Source: Symbiodinium natans (taxonomy: Eukaryota > Sar > Dinophyceae > Suessiales > Symbiodiniaceae). From it: a stretch of 64,000 bases of DNA. Made by a program: the position numbers and the translations under genes. This document shows positions 47,030 to 57,310 of this stretch, one piece after another. The stretch lies in contig CAJNDS010002077.1 in assembly GCA_905221605.1 (NCBI GenBank), positions 437,501-501,500 of the forward strand. The letters run 5' to 3'. The notes beneath the pieces are model-generated. The model saw nothing but the letters and a program-made list of their open reading frames with translations, had not been told where the DNA came from and searched no databases. Every line of letters begins with the position of its first letter. Position 1 is the stretch's first letter.

Positions 47030-47407
47030 GTGACTTTCGCCTCCAGCTGGGAATACGTTGAAGCTTCCCTGGTCCTTTTTAGGAGTCTGGTGTTGACAGG
47101 GTCCAAGCTACCCTTCATCGTGCTATTAGGTGGCGATGGACACACTTTCTGGCCCAGAGCCCAGGAGTACCTCGTGACTCGAACAAAGGCCTGCTCATGT
47201 GCTGGGCAGCTACTGGTTCTCACTGTTGGGGAGGTATTAGAGGCGCAGCCAAATGCCGTGAAGTTCTTGGTGGCAAACAAAGCTCAAGGACTCAAAGGCT
47301 TGAGCTTCGACTTGCAGAAACTTTTCGCTTTTGGCCTGGGTGCCTTTGGCTATCAGCGTGTTCTGGTCCTCGATAGCGACATGCTCCTAGACCTGAAAAA
47401 TTCATGA
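47030..47407 (+). CDS. GT8 family glycosyltransferase (glycogenin-like), N-terminal exon
   Basis: 125 codons. FASSWEYVEASLVLFRSLVL at the start and FGYQRVLVLDSDMLLDL at the end fit the first half of GT8 enzymes: donor-binding Rossmann strand, then the DxD metal site (DSD). GT8 enzymes use a nucleotide-sugar and Mn2+. The frame ends at a TGA within a stretch of CCCTAAA repeats (47409 on), probably just inside an intron. The continuation is recognisable at 49214-49795, 1.8 kb downstream; the NSG-containing middle of the domain is not seen. Confidence 0.6.
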   Translation: MTFASSWEYVEASLVLFRSLVLTGSKLPFIVLLGGDGHTFWPRAQEYLVTRTKACSCAGQLLVLTVGEVLEAQPNAVKFLVANKAQGLKGLSFDLQKLFAFGLGAFGYQRVLVLDSDMLLDLKNS

Positions 47408-47408
47408 C

Positions 47409-47447
47409 AAACCCTAAACCCTAAGCAACCCTAAACCCTAAACCCTG
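47409..47447. repeat. Interstitial telomere-type repeat (CCCTAAA)n
   Basis: About five CCCTAAA/CCCTAAG units, the complement of TTTAGGG, the telomere repeat of plants and dinoflagellates. Sits directly after the GT8 exon. Confidence 0.85.
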
Positions 47448-47487
47448 GTTGTAGTTGATACCACGTGACTACAACAGAATCCCTACG

Positions 47488-47560
47488 CAGTCCGTGACCT
47501 CACGACCATACAAAGCGACAGGGGCGTCCGTGACCTCACGACCATACAAAGCGACAGGGG
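47488..47560 (+). repeat. Two tandem 35-bp units
   Basis: GTCCGTGACCTCACGACCAT followed by ACAAAGCGACAGGGG, twice in a row with almost no difference. Confidence 0.85.
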
Positions 47561-48087
47561 CTACAACAGACTCCTATGTAAGGCTATGTGTTTCAGGAAT
47601 TCACAAGACCTACAGTTGCCAGTGCAGTGTAGGAGGACTTGCAACAGGTCTCTATGCACGTTGTGATACTTGCGCTTTCATAATGCTTTTAAGTTAAGAC
47701 CAAATTCCGTACGTTTCCAGGCAGATGCTGTGCTCACACAATGTCATCGCACAACACGCCTGTTTTAACATTTTTAAAGTTCATCTTGACGGAAACCCCT
47801 CAAATAAACATTGAGCCTACGACAGAGATCCCAACCCTAAACCCCAACCCCAAATCCTGAACCGAAAAACTTGAGCCCCACACAGTAAACCTGAAACCTT
47901 CAGCGCTAATTACCCCTCAAGCTTAAAGTTTTCAATCTGAAGCCCTCAGCCCCAAATACCCTAAAGTTCTCGACCTCAAGCCCTCAGCTCTCAATACCCT
48001 AAAGCTCTAACCCTAGGCCCTAAGCCCCAAGCCCGAAACCCTCAATTCCCTAAATGCCCTCTGTCCTGCTGCATCTCTGCTTGCTCC
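47561..48087. other. Non-coding DNA with degenerate telomere-type repeats
   Basis: No gene recognised. From ~47815 to 48055 the sequence is a run of decayed CCCTAAA-like words (AACCCTAAACCCC, AAGCCCTCAGCCCC, TACCCTAAAG). Confidence 0.6.
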
Positions 48088-48650
48088 ATACTATCATTTT
48101 ACCATACTATGCTATGCTATGCTATGCTATGCTGTGCTATGCTATACTAGACTATGCCACGCAATGCTATACTACGTGCTGTGCCGTGCTGCGCTCTGCT
48201 ATGCTATGCTATGCTCTCTGCTATGCTATGCTCTCCGCTATGCTCTCTGCTATGCTATGCTCTGCTATTGCTATTGCTATTGCTATAGCTATTGCTATTT
48301 CTATTGCTATTACTCTTGCTCTTGCTCTTGCTCTTGCTCTTGTTATTGCTATTGCTATTGCGATTGCTAGTGCTATTGCGAATGCTATTGCTATTGCTAA
48401 TGCTATTGCTATTGGCATTGCTGTTGCTACTGCTCTTGCTCTTGCTCTTGCTCTTGCTATGCTACACTTTACTATACTACACTATTCCATTGCTAGACTA
48501 TACTATGCTGTGCTGTGTTGTGTTGTGCTGTTCTGTGGTGCGCTGTGCTGTGCTGAGCTATACTGTATTATACTATTCTATACTCTCCTCTACTCTCCTC
48601 TATTCTTCCATGCACTATGCTGTACTATACCATACTACAATATAATATAT
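48088..48650. repeat. CTATG / GCTATT / GCTCTT microsatellite block
   Basis: Runs of CTATG pentamers (48110-48260), then TTGCTA hexamers (48260-48425) interleaved with TTGCTC hexamers, then decayed TGCTGTG/CTATACTA words. Open frames across it (poly-Ala/Ile, poly-Leu, poly-Cys/Tyr) are repeat artefacts. Confidence 0.9.
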
Positions 48651-49213
48651 CTTATTCTGCTATACAAAACTATTCGAGACACTGCGCCACACTACACCAC
48701 AGCACACCACACCATGCCACGCCACGCTGCGCTTCCCCTGCGCTACACGACACCACACCGCACCCGGCTGCACGACACGATGCTGCACTCTCTACTGACT
48801 CTACTGCAGAGGCTCATCCTGAAGAGCGTGGACCACTTGCTTGCCGGCTCTTGGCCTCCTTTTTCGGCGGTCCGGGACCGGTGGTCTTCGCCCACACTCC
48901 TCGTGGTGAAGCTGGGCTTTTCCTGATAAAGAGTCGTATTACTGAGATTACTGGGTGTTTAGGGTTCATGGATACGCCTAAGGTTTTATAAGGGTTTCGA
49001 GGTATAGGGTGAAGCTGGGCTCTTCTGTTGGGAGGTTAGGGTGTATCGGGTGTAGGGCTTAGGGTTCCTTTCCGTTGCCTTAGAATCATGTTTCATCCTC
49101 GATGCCTCGTTTAAGTTACCACAAAAGCCCAAGAGTATCGACCAGCCTACCACAGATCATCACACCAGTCACTGAGTCACCGCTTAAGAAGAGCCCCCAG
49201 GAATGTAGGAGTC
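48651..49213. other. Low-complexity and degenerate TTAGGG-like DNA
   Basis: CACCACAC-type words to ~48790, then unremarkable sequence; 48950-49075 contains decayed TTTAGGG-like words on the plus strand. No gene recognised. Confidence 0.5.
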
Positions 49214-49795
49214 CTCCTTTGCCATCCCAGCGTGGGACTTCTGCTGGAGATTCTGAATTTCTGGCAGCCAGCGGTCGAAGGAAACTTTCAGCTGCTATTG
49301 AATAATTTCATGGGAAAGGACGGCAAACCCTGGGTGTTCCAGCGGGAGTTGATGTTGGACAAGAGGTACAACATGTGGGATTCAGAGCATAAATTCTTGC
49401 CTAAAATTCTGAACAAGACATCCTGGCCAGAAGACGCAGACAGACTGGAAAGTGAGAAACGCCAGATTTTCGAAGTGGAGCGTTATGTCTTCTTGGAGCC
49501 TTCCTGGAGCACGCAGAGGTGGCTACTTCCGGACCATGCTTTCCATTGGGCTAGTATTTTCGTCTTCCACTTTATGTCTTGCAAACCGTGGGAGAAGGAC
49601 ATTTGCCTCGCGCGTTTTCAGGAGCTGCCGCTTTCTGAGCCGGCAGCACAACATCTGGAAGCATATTTCTATTGGACCGACGTTTGGTACAGCTTATGGA
49701 GTTTAGAAGACGATTTCCAAACGTCCGGGCGAGATCTGCTGTCGACGGCTGTTCGGAGAAGTCGGAGAGCTTTGGGCAACCCAAAACTTCCCTAA
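49214..49795 (+). CDS. GT8 family glycosyltransferase (glycogenin-like), C-terminal exon
   Basis: The frame reads GNFQLLLNNFMGKDGKPW, LDKRYNMW and later FVFHFMSCKPWEKD, then FYWTDVWYSLW. The spacing fits the GT8 C-terminal half: acceptor-site LLN, then K.YN, then the HF...KPW metal/donor-binding His. It should be the continuation of 47030-47407. There is no ATG at the left edge that would make it an independent gene, and splice sites could not be fixed because dinoflagellate introns use variable donors. Ends at a stop at 49793-49795. Confidence 0.55.
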   Translation, partial: LLCHPSVGLLLEILNFWQPAVEGNFQLLLNNFMGKDGKPWVFQRELMLDKRYNMWDSEHKFLPKILNKTSWPEDADRLESEKRQIFEVERYVFLEPSWSTQRWLLPDHAFHWASIFVFHFMSCKPWEKDICLARFQELPLSEPAAQHLEAYFYWTDVWYSLWSLEDDFQTSGRDLLSTAVRRSRRALGNPKLP

Positions 49796-52700
49796 ATCCT
49801 AGACCCCGAGCCTTGACGGTAAGGCCTCATTCTGCCCCAACAACTTCTCAACCCGCAAAGGCTACAAGAAAATGTATCATCCCCTCCCATCCCCGATAGA
49901 ATGATGATGCTAGCGGGGTGTATTTTCTTGTAAACACCCAATACACATGTAAGCAGGTGTTTGCATGACACTATCTCTTAATACCGACTTCTTCGAATGA
50001 TAATAGGATCCTTTGTCAGACGCGCTGCGGAGCGCTCTCTGGGACCGCTTCAGACCTCCCCTGAGACCCTTTGAATGTCTGGGAACTCCCTCGACACCCC
50101 CCTCTGACCACCTGGAACGGAAGAAGTTTTTTGGAAGGCAGTTGACTTGAGCTCATCGGGAAGCTTTCGCTAGCCTACATCCCAACCTTCGCAGCTTCTG
50201 CGCAATACAGCAAACCCTAAACCCTAACCCTTGGACCCGCGAGTGGTGCCTTTTTCTTTCCCGCCTTCTTTTGTTTCGAGAGGGTGTTGGGTTTAAAAAG
50301 AGAAGGGTTTTTGGGATCCCATTTAAACAAAAGCATCGGGAACATTGGTGGCTGCGCACCCCTTCATCCTAGGAGCCCGGTCAGCCGGTCCAACATGAAA
50401 CCGCGGCCACCGCGCCCCACTTTGTCAACGCCTGATCCGGGATAGCAGGAGAGAGTGCTGTGTACAGTGGCCTACACACTGGCCCACACCGAGAGGTAGC
50501 TTCTCTCAAAGGAGAGGAATTACCCCCAATTTTGTCTGTTTGTTTCTTCGTGTTCTTTCATGTTGGTAGTGAGGGCCTGTCAGCCGTGACGGGCAGACCC
50601 AAAAGATTATGCCGCGCAGCTTAATGCTCCGGCGTCTCCAGCGACATTCCTGGTGAGCCTCCACAGAAACGGGACAAATAGTCATTGAGGCGGAATCCAC
50701 AAAAGCTGCGCCCGGTGAGGCGCTTTCCGTCTTGAAGTTGGTAGGCTCTTTTCGCCGTTTCCATTGCTTTCCTCCTTTGAGTGATGCTCCAGCGCGGTGA
50801 GACCTCCGGAGGTCGCTACTTCGGGGGGTATTTCGGGACCTCTGGTGCGTCCTGTAGGGCTCGCCAGTGTCAATGGTTCACATGGTGATTCATGAATTCA
50901 TGAATTCCCCCCGACTATGCGCTGGGAGGGCGTCAGCGAAGAAAAACAGAGAAAGCCGTACTTGGAATGACTATTCCATGAAATTATTGAGTTTTCAGAT
51001 TCCATTGACAGCTGATATTCCCATCTGGTGATAGTAAGTCAGCAAGGTCTTGAAGAGCCTGTAGAACAGAGTTTAATTAAATATGTTTAAGTAGAAGAGC
51101 CTTGGAGAAGAGTTTGAAAGTTGTTCCGCGGCAAAGTCCAAGCAAGCAAACGAAGCTCGAAAAGGAGGTAATTATTAGCCTTTCACAGAACCCTGACTAG
51201 TTGCCGGAAGAGGTTGTGCAGTGTCAACATGTGTCAACCATATTTCGTGAGTAGGCACAAAATGCTGCATTTTGTGTTTGAGCCTGTGAACTGCCGTTTG
51301 CAGCGCTGTCATCTGCAGCATTGGGAGCCTAGTGAAAGTGAGAACTGTGAGAGCTTCTAGCCTGATTACAGCCAGAAGTGCTGTAATTTGCATTATGAAC
51401 AGTCATAAATTCCGTAATTCACAACGCTTCTTTTGAAAACTGTTCACGGGCTTCAAATGCAGCTACAGCGCGGTTGATAGCTCACGGACCCCAAACGCTG
51501 TAAACGAGATCGTCTTTGGCCGTTCACAGGTTCCCAACACGATAGCATCTCTGAAGGCTCCGAATACATTTCGTTTTCTTTGACAGCTCTTAATTTGGGA
51601 ATGCTGGCATTTAGCGTGTTGGGAACCAAGCCAATTTGGTTCGATCCCAGACGATATTTCGATCCTTAGAAACAGAATTGTGCGCACCCTTTGTTTATTC
51701 AGGGTGGAAAGAAATGGGGCCGAACAGAACCAGTACTTTGGTCCAGCCATTGGAAATACGCAAGAGATCGACCCGCTTAGTTGGAATCTATGCGTGCACG
51801 GGTCACAACACGTGAAGACCGGGTGTTGAACTTTTACAGCTGGGCTTGAACCCAGAAAGGTGCCACCCGAAGTAGGTATCTCAGACTGTGACTTTGTGTA
51901 ACGAATGCGGAAGGTGTCCGTGCTGGTGCTTGTCCGCTAGATTGTTGGCTTGAACACGTTGCTGCTTGCCAGCCTAGTGTTGGCGAATGGGCATGTTTCG
52001 ACGCATTCGACCTTTGGCGCTTTTTCAGCATGTGCTAAGGCCACCAATGAAACGCGCACTTTTGCCATGATGTTTAGGGTTAAGGGTTCACATAGCCAGC
52101 GCACAATTCCCGACACAAGATTTCAGAAACTTCGTTGACAGCAGCAAGTTTGTTGTTGGTTTTTTCGCATTTGCCAGAGGCCTGCAGCATGAGGTTTGAT
52201 AACAATTGGAAGCTCTGTTTTTGCTGTGTTGTGGCATTATGAGCCATTCTGCAACCAGTTTACGTTTCTGCGGCTCAAAAATGGTGGCAATTCCTGAGTT
52301 GCCACAATTCCTTGTGCTCACATGCTGCACAGGGTCCACATGCAGTCGTTTTCTTCATTTGCTGCCGTTGACTGTCATCCAAGATGTCGCAATCAGACAG
52401 CTTGCGAACGATGACACGAGGGATGAGGTATCAAACCAGCGACACGTTAAGACATTTCTTACGTCATTTACCAGTTTGGTCTTGCAAACGGCCGTTCCGC
52501 CGGAGGCAGTGCAGCAATGTGTTGGACAACTTGACAAGTTGAGGTGTTGCTGTGTGTGTGTGTTTGTGCTTGAGGCGAGCAGCTGTTGCATGAGAATTGC
52601 CGGAACGCTAGGCCAGGGAACTGCAGCAGACCGCGGCAGGTATTCGTGGCGTGAGCTCACCCGTCTGGCAGGTGATCCTTTTCAGAAACGGAATAGTGTG

Positions 52701-55078
52701 CAAAAGACACCTGTGAAATCGAAAGCTTCTTTCAAGGAGCAAGGGCATGTGCGTTCCAGTGATGGTTGAAATCTAGTTATTGCATGTGTTGCACTGAACC
52801 TTGTAGTTAAACTTGATTTGCTGGTCAACCCTCGGTCGTTCCAGTTTGTTGTGTTCGAGTTTGCAGGAGAAGCTGCGAGACTCTCCCGATTTGGATGATG
52901 AAGGACTTTGCTTCGTGCTTGGGGCTTGGAGCGAAACACCGCTTCGCGACGACGCCAGGAGATGGAACTCCTCCTGCTACGGGGTCTTTGCTGAAACATA
53001 AGAGGCGAAACGGATGCCGCTAATGCATTTCTGTACACAGGTTACATTGTCGCAGGTCTGCGGCCAATGTGGAGCGGAACAAAGCTTTGTCTGCACGCAA
53101 TGCGCCAAAGAATGTTTGCAACCGCCGGCATCCTGATTGCACCTTGATGGGGCTGAAGATATCACTTTCGCATGGGTTTGGACAGTTCGGTTCGGCGCAG
53201 AGAGCCGCGGACAGATGCGAGCGGTGGAATGCACCCGAGGTTGCCCCCAAAGCTCCAGGCAGATTGCGCGTTGCAGTGATTCAGAGATGGACAAGCAACT
53301 CACGAGCTTCGGATGTGCAGGTTCCAAACTTGAACTTTGATCGTTTCCTCCGGATCAAGGCTGCAGCATTAGTATGATTGGGGAAGGGCTTGTTGCCAGT
53401 TGCATGTCACAGCACGGAGATTGTATCGTACAGGAGCGCGAACATCAGGGTGCTGCTGTGTATGATGTGAGGCCTCCATGACGAGCACGAGAGATTTGCA
53501 AGATCCAGCTTGAAAAGAATGCCCCATTGGCATACAGAAGGCATTTTGAATTTTGCAAGGACTGCGAGAAGTGGGGTATTGCGGTCAGTGCGTCTCGGAT
53601 TGCCAGCGACTTACCCATTGCAGAGAGTCGTATGGCAGAGCCAGTGAAGTAGTAGTTCTGTCATTGCCGGTTGGCAGCATGTCGGTTTTCGTGCAGGCAT
53701 CTTTTACGAGCATCAGGTGCAGGTCGTTTTATTAGATGCAGAGGCAAGCTTCCCGCACTAAGGAATTCCGACAGCGACGACGTGAACTTCGAGGATTCAG
53801 CACAAGCATCTGCACTTGCATGGTTGGCATGTGTGTCAGCGAAGATTGGCATGGGGGTTGCTGGCTCAAGACAAAGTGATCACTGCTTTCATGATGCCAG
53901 TGAGCGCGTTCTGACAGAAGAGCATGATAAGAGCATGGTACTAAGACACCGTCATGCGAGCATGGAGTATCCGCCACCAGACATTATGTGGATGCCATAT
54001 AAAGTCGTGTTTGGTTGCGATGGTCCACCTGTGGGCTGCTAGGATGCTGGGCGCCCTGTGCTGTGGCAGGAATTGTCCGACAGGCGACATTTGCCATTTC
54101 GAGTCGGTGTGTCTTAGGCTCAATTGGGCACTGGAGTCCACTCATGCAGGGAATGGCCAGCTTCTGAGTTGCCATAGCATGTTGGAACGACGAGGAAGAG
54201 GACGAAGAGGAAAGAGTAGTGTTGAGGAACGTTTGTTGCGATACGCCCGAATGCGCCTTTCTTCCTAGGCGAGCATTCGCTCCTTCGGGCTACTGCTTGC
54301 TGCCTGCCACAGGGCCACAGGGTTACACAATGAAGCGCGAAGCCACGCGAAGCACAAAGCCATGTGAGCCAGAAAAGCCAAACATGGAACTTTGCAGGCT
54401 AGACGATGGGAGGAGGTCCTCGCTTTGTTTCGACGTATGACGTTTCTTCGCATGCCTGAGCCATGCCTGCACAAAGTGCTCCTGACCCCTGAGCCATCGG
54501 GCTGAAGACATAAAGCTTGTGCTGCATGGGGGGAGTGCTGCAGGTTGACGTGACAGTCCTGAATTCAACAGTCAGTGCATGTGAGACGGGTGCCCGGTGG
54601 CAACTTGCTGTGCACCTGTTGGCAGAGGGCGTTTCGCCCGCAATCAGGTGGTCGTGAGTCGTGCATCCAGGCTTTGTGCAGACATGATCAGCCCTGCCCC
54701 ATATATGCCCAGGTGATGTGACAGACGCAATCACTCGGAATGCTGCCCTGGCCTCTCTTAGTGCAGGCTAGGACTTCAGTTCAGCAAGTGCAGAGCGTCC
54801 GGGGATTCTCATGCTGTCAAGTGGAAGGCTACCAATGGCAACGCGCCCTGAGTCTTTTCGCCGCCTCTGCCAACTTCCATCGCGCTGGTCCCTCGAGCAC
54901 CTTGGGTACTGCCTTGGGCACTGCCTTGGGCACTGTGGCCGTGGCAGCAGAGCGCGCGACGCGCCGAAGCCTCGGCTTCGCTAGCACACAGTAGACATGC
55001 TGAAGGTGTCAGAGATGCCGGTTTGAAATGTTGGAACCTGTAAAGTCAGAAAGTTTGAGCGTAGTGATGTGAACGTAA
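49796..55078. other. 5.3 kb without a recognisable gene
   Basis: Open frames up to 187 codons (for example 52206-52769 and 53671-54042) show no domain I recognise and mostly have no ATG in a convincing context. Small features: CCCTAAA repeats at 50212-50232; TTTAGGGTTAAGGG near 52071; a TGCCTTGGGCACTGCCTTGG-type tandem triplication near 54900-54940. Could hold exons of intron-rich genes that cannot be seen by eye. Confidence 0.45.
50212..50232. repeat. Short interstitial CCCTAAA repeat
   Basis: AACCCTAAACCCTAACCC; three units of plant/dinoflagellate-type telomere repeat. Confidence 0.8.
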
Positions 55079-56017
55079 ATGCCGTTTTCATGCCTTTTGT
55101 GGGCCCAAGTCCTTACTCAGTTCTGTGGTGCCATGGCAAAGGCAAGGGCGGCAAGGGGTTTGCAGACCCCCAGGCCGCTGAGCGTCCTAGTCGCAAGCGG
55201 CATCGTGGCCTTGGCCTGTCATGGCTCCCTGAGTGCCTTTACGGGCGCAACCGGCGCGACGGGCACACTGCCGCTTCAAGTTCAGCACCCTGCGACAGCG
55301 GTGAGTCTGGTGGCCAGGGCGGCAGAAGCTACGAACACGGACGTCGAGGTCGTTGAAGGCACCGACGCCAGCTTTCAGGCCTTGTCCACAACCCCAGTAC
55401 GCCGCGCCTCGGATGGTGGGGAGGTTGCGCTGCCCAGCCTTTGGTCGGACGGGGAGCGCGTCGTGGTGGCCTTCTTGCGCCACTTTGGCTGAATGGCCTG
55501 CTGGGAGCTGGGTATCCAACTGAAGAGGGACTGGCTCCCTGAGGCTGAGAAATCGAACGTTAAGCTCTTTATTGTCGGTATTGGCAGTTCTGAGAGTGCC
55601 AAAGAGTTCTCAGAGCAGATCGGGTTGTCGCCTGAGATTGTCTTCGGTGATGAGGAAGCAGCCTCTTACCAAGCTTTAACATTTGTGAACTCGAACTTTA
55701 GCGAGGATGGTGGCATGCGTGGAATGCGCATGATGACAGAAAAGACGGGTCAGGCCGTGAAAAGCAGGGCCAACGGACGCCCAGTGAGCTTCTTCGGCCT
55801 TTTCGATGTCCCCGGCTTGTTCACGAACGACGATCTCGAGACCGCCAAGGAGATCTACAAGCCTTTGATGCCAGAAGGGGACAACTCCTTCGACAAGACA
55901 CTCGTGCAGGGCGGTATGCTAGTATTCAATGGGCCGCAGCAGGTCTACAAGCACTGCGATACGAGTGTTGGTGTACACGCGGACCTCACAAAAGTGATGG
56001 CAGTGGCAACGGCTTAG
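55079..56017 (+). CDS. Candidate selenoprotein, SelU / AhpC-TSA_2 peroxiredoxin-like, with in-frame TGA
   Basis: Two open stretches in the same frame (55079-55489 and 55493-56017) are separated only by TGA at 55490-55492. Reading through gives 312 residues with FLRHFG-U-MACWELG, that is, UxxC where SelU/PRXL2 thioredoxin-fold proteins have CxxC or UxxC. Downstream, KLFIVGIGSSESAKEF, VFGDEEAASYQAL, VSFFGLF and GGMLVFNGPQQVYKH fit the rest of the AhpC-TSA_2 fold. The family is linked to redox defence. The N-terminus has a hydrophobic segment (LSVLVASGIVALACHGSLSAF), suggesting a signal or plastid-targeting presequence; an inner ATG lies at 55133. No intron is needed. Alternatives: a pseudogene or an assembly error. 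I did not find a convincing SECIS by eye. Confidence 0.75.
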
Positions 56018-57161
56018 GCCGGTGTTTACAGTTTTACATGTCAATTTTCAGCCGCGTGGCTTCAGCATGCTCCAGCCATCAATGTGCACATATCCAGAAT
56101 GGACATGTCTTTGCCAAGTCAACCTGCCGTGAATGTCTAACGTGCTAGCAATCCAAGAGAGTCTAAGGCGCAGTGCCGAAATGAGCAGGACAGGAGTTCA
56201 TGGAATTTCAATAGGTTTCAATATTTCCAGTCCCTTACAGATTGCGCCATTGTGCACTGCGCCCAACTGAGATTCGACGCTCTCAAGCGGTACGGCACTG
56301 ACGGGTGTTGTGACTCTTCCTGACCAGCGTTGGCAGGAGGAGGATTCACCCTGCTCATGTTGTGCAGCTTCAGACACGGTCGATATCAGAACTGGACAGA
56401 CTCAAGCAAAGGCCTGCAAAAAGGCTCCTCTGACAGCATCACTCACTCTTGGCGGCACCTTGTCTTCGCAGTCTAAGGCTGGACAGTCGCCATCGAGATG
56501 TTTCGTGTCTTGGCACACAACTGGTGAACACATGAGAGCGCCACAGAGCGCCACAGAGCGCCACAGAGCGCCTGAAGTGAGGACATGGGTTGTCAATGAT
56601 GGACTCCCTGCCGCAAGTTGCATCTAGTTCAGCAGTGGCAGCCTGTGGGAGAGCCACCCAGTGGGAGCCACCTGGCTGAACCGGTTCGAAGGGCGCTGTG
56701 TATGCTTTGGGTATGAGAAGTCCTGAGGCTCCGAAGGAGCTCCTATAAGGATTGCTCTTCAACTTCTCAGCACTCTGCAGCGTCTGCAGCTACAACCTGC
56801 CCAGCCTACGTGCAATGCAGCAATTTCTGCGTGTGAGAGGGGTCACCGCTGCTTGGCGCGATTTTGAAGACAATTTGCAGACTTTCTAGTGTTGAGTACA
56901 CAAAATCTCTTGTCGTATTGTCGGTTCGGGAGTGGTGGAAGACCTCAGCTGTTATCCTTCGCTCTTTTTAAGGCTGGGCTATCAGCCTGGCTTTGCTGAG
57001 GCAGATCCTGGTGCCTTGCCAGAAGTGCCATGCCCTGCGCATGTTCCGCACATCGACGGCTGAGGACACTTCTGATGCGGACCCCGTCAGCTGGAACTCG
57101 ACCTTGAGCGCACTAGAGAAAGGCGGAGCATGTGCTGATTGTTCTGGCATGCAAGTGCAGA
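56018..57161. other. 3' flank of the selenoprotein candidate and non-coding DNA
   Basis: No gene recognised. Four tandem copies of the 11-bp word GAGCGCCACA(G) lie at ~56538-56573. The first ~300 bp would be the 3' untranslated region where a SECIS should be sought; a weak candidate stem is 56180-56245 (GGAC A GGA paired with TCC A GTCC). Confidence 0.45.
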
Positions 57162-57310
57162 TGCATCGTGGAACATGGCTTCCAGCCACTGTCCCGTCAC
57201 AGGGTCCCAGTGGCAACGCTGTTTGTTTCTGTCATTGCATCGTGGAACACGGCTTCCAGCCACTCTGTGTCCCGTCACAGGTTCTCAGTGGCAACGCTGT
57301 TTGATTCTGT
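57162..57310 (+). repeat. Tandem duplication of ~70 bp
   Basis: GCATCGTGGAACA.GGCTTCC then AGCCACT...GTCCCGTCACAGG and GTGGCAACGCTGTTTG, at 57162-57230 and again at 57237-57310 with a 4-bp insertion and a few substitutions. Confidence 0.85.

Noticed and set aside
48054-48926. 290-codon frame and others across the CTATG/GCTATT block
   Set aside because: Composition is entirely that of the simple repeat; no start context or domain.
52206-52769. 187-codon frame as a gene
   Set aside because: No ATG at the start, Cys/Leu-rich composition, no domain recognised.
56180-56265. SECIS element for the selenoprotein candidate
   Set aside because: A stem with ATGA and GAT nearby exists, but the distance to the apical AA and the stem length do not fit the consensus well; left for a proper search.
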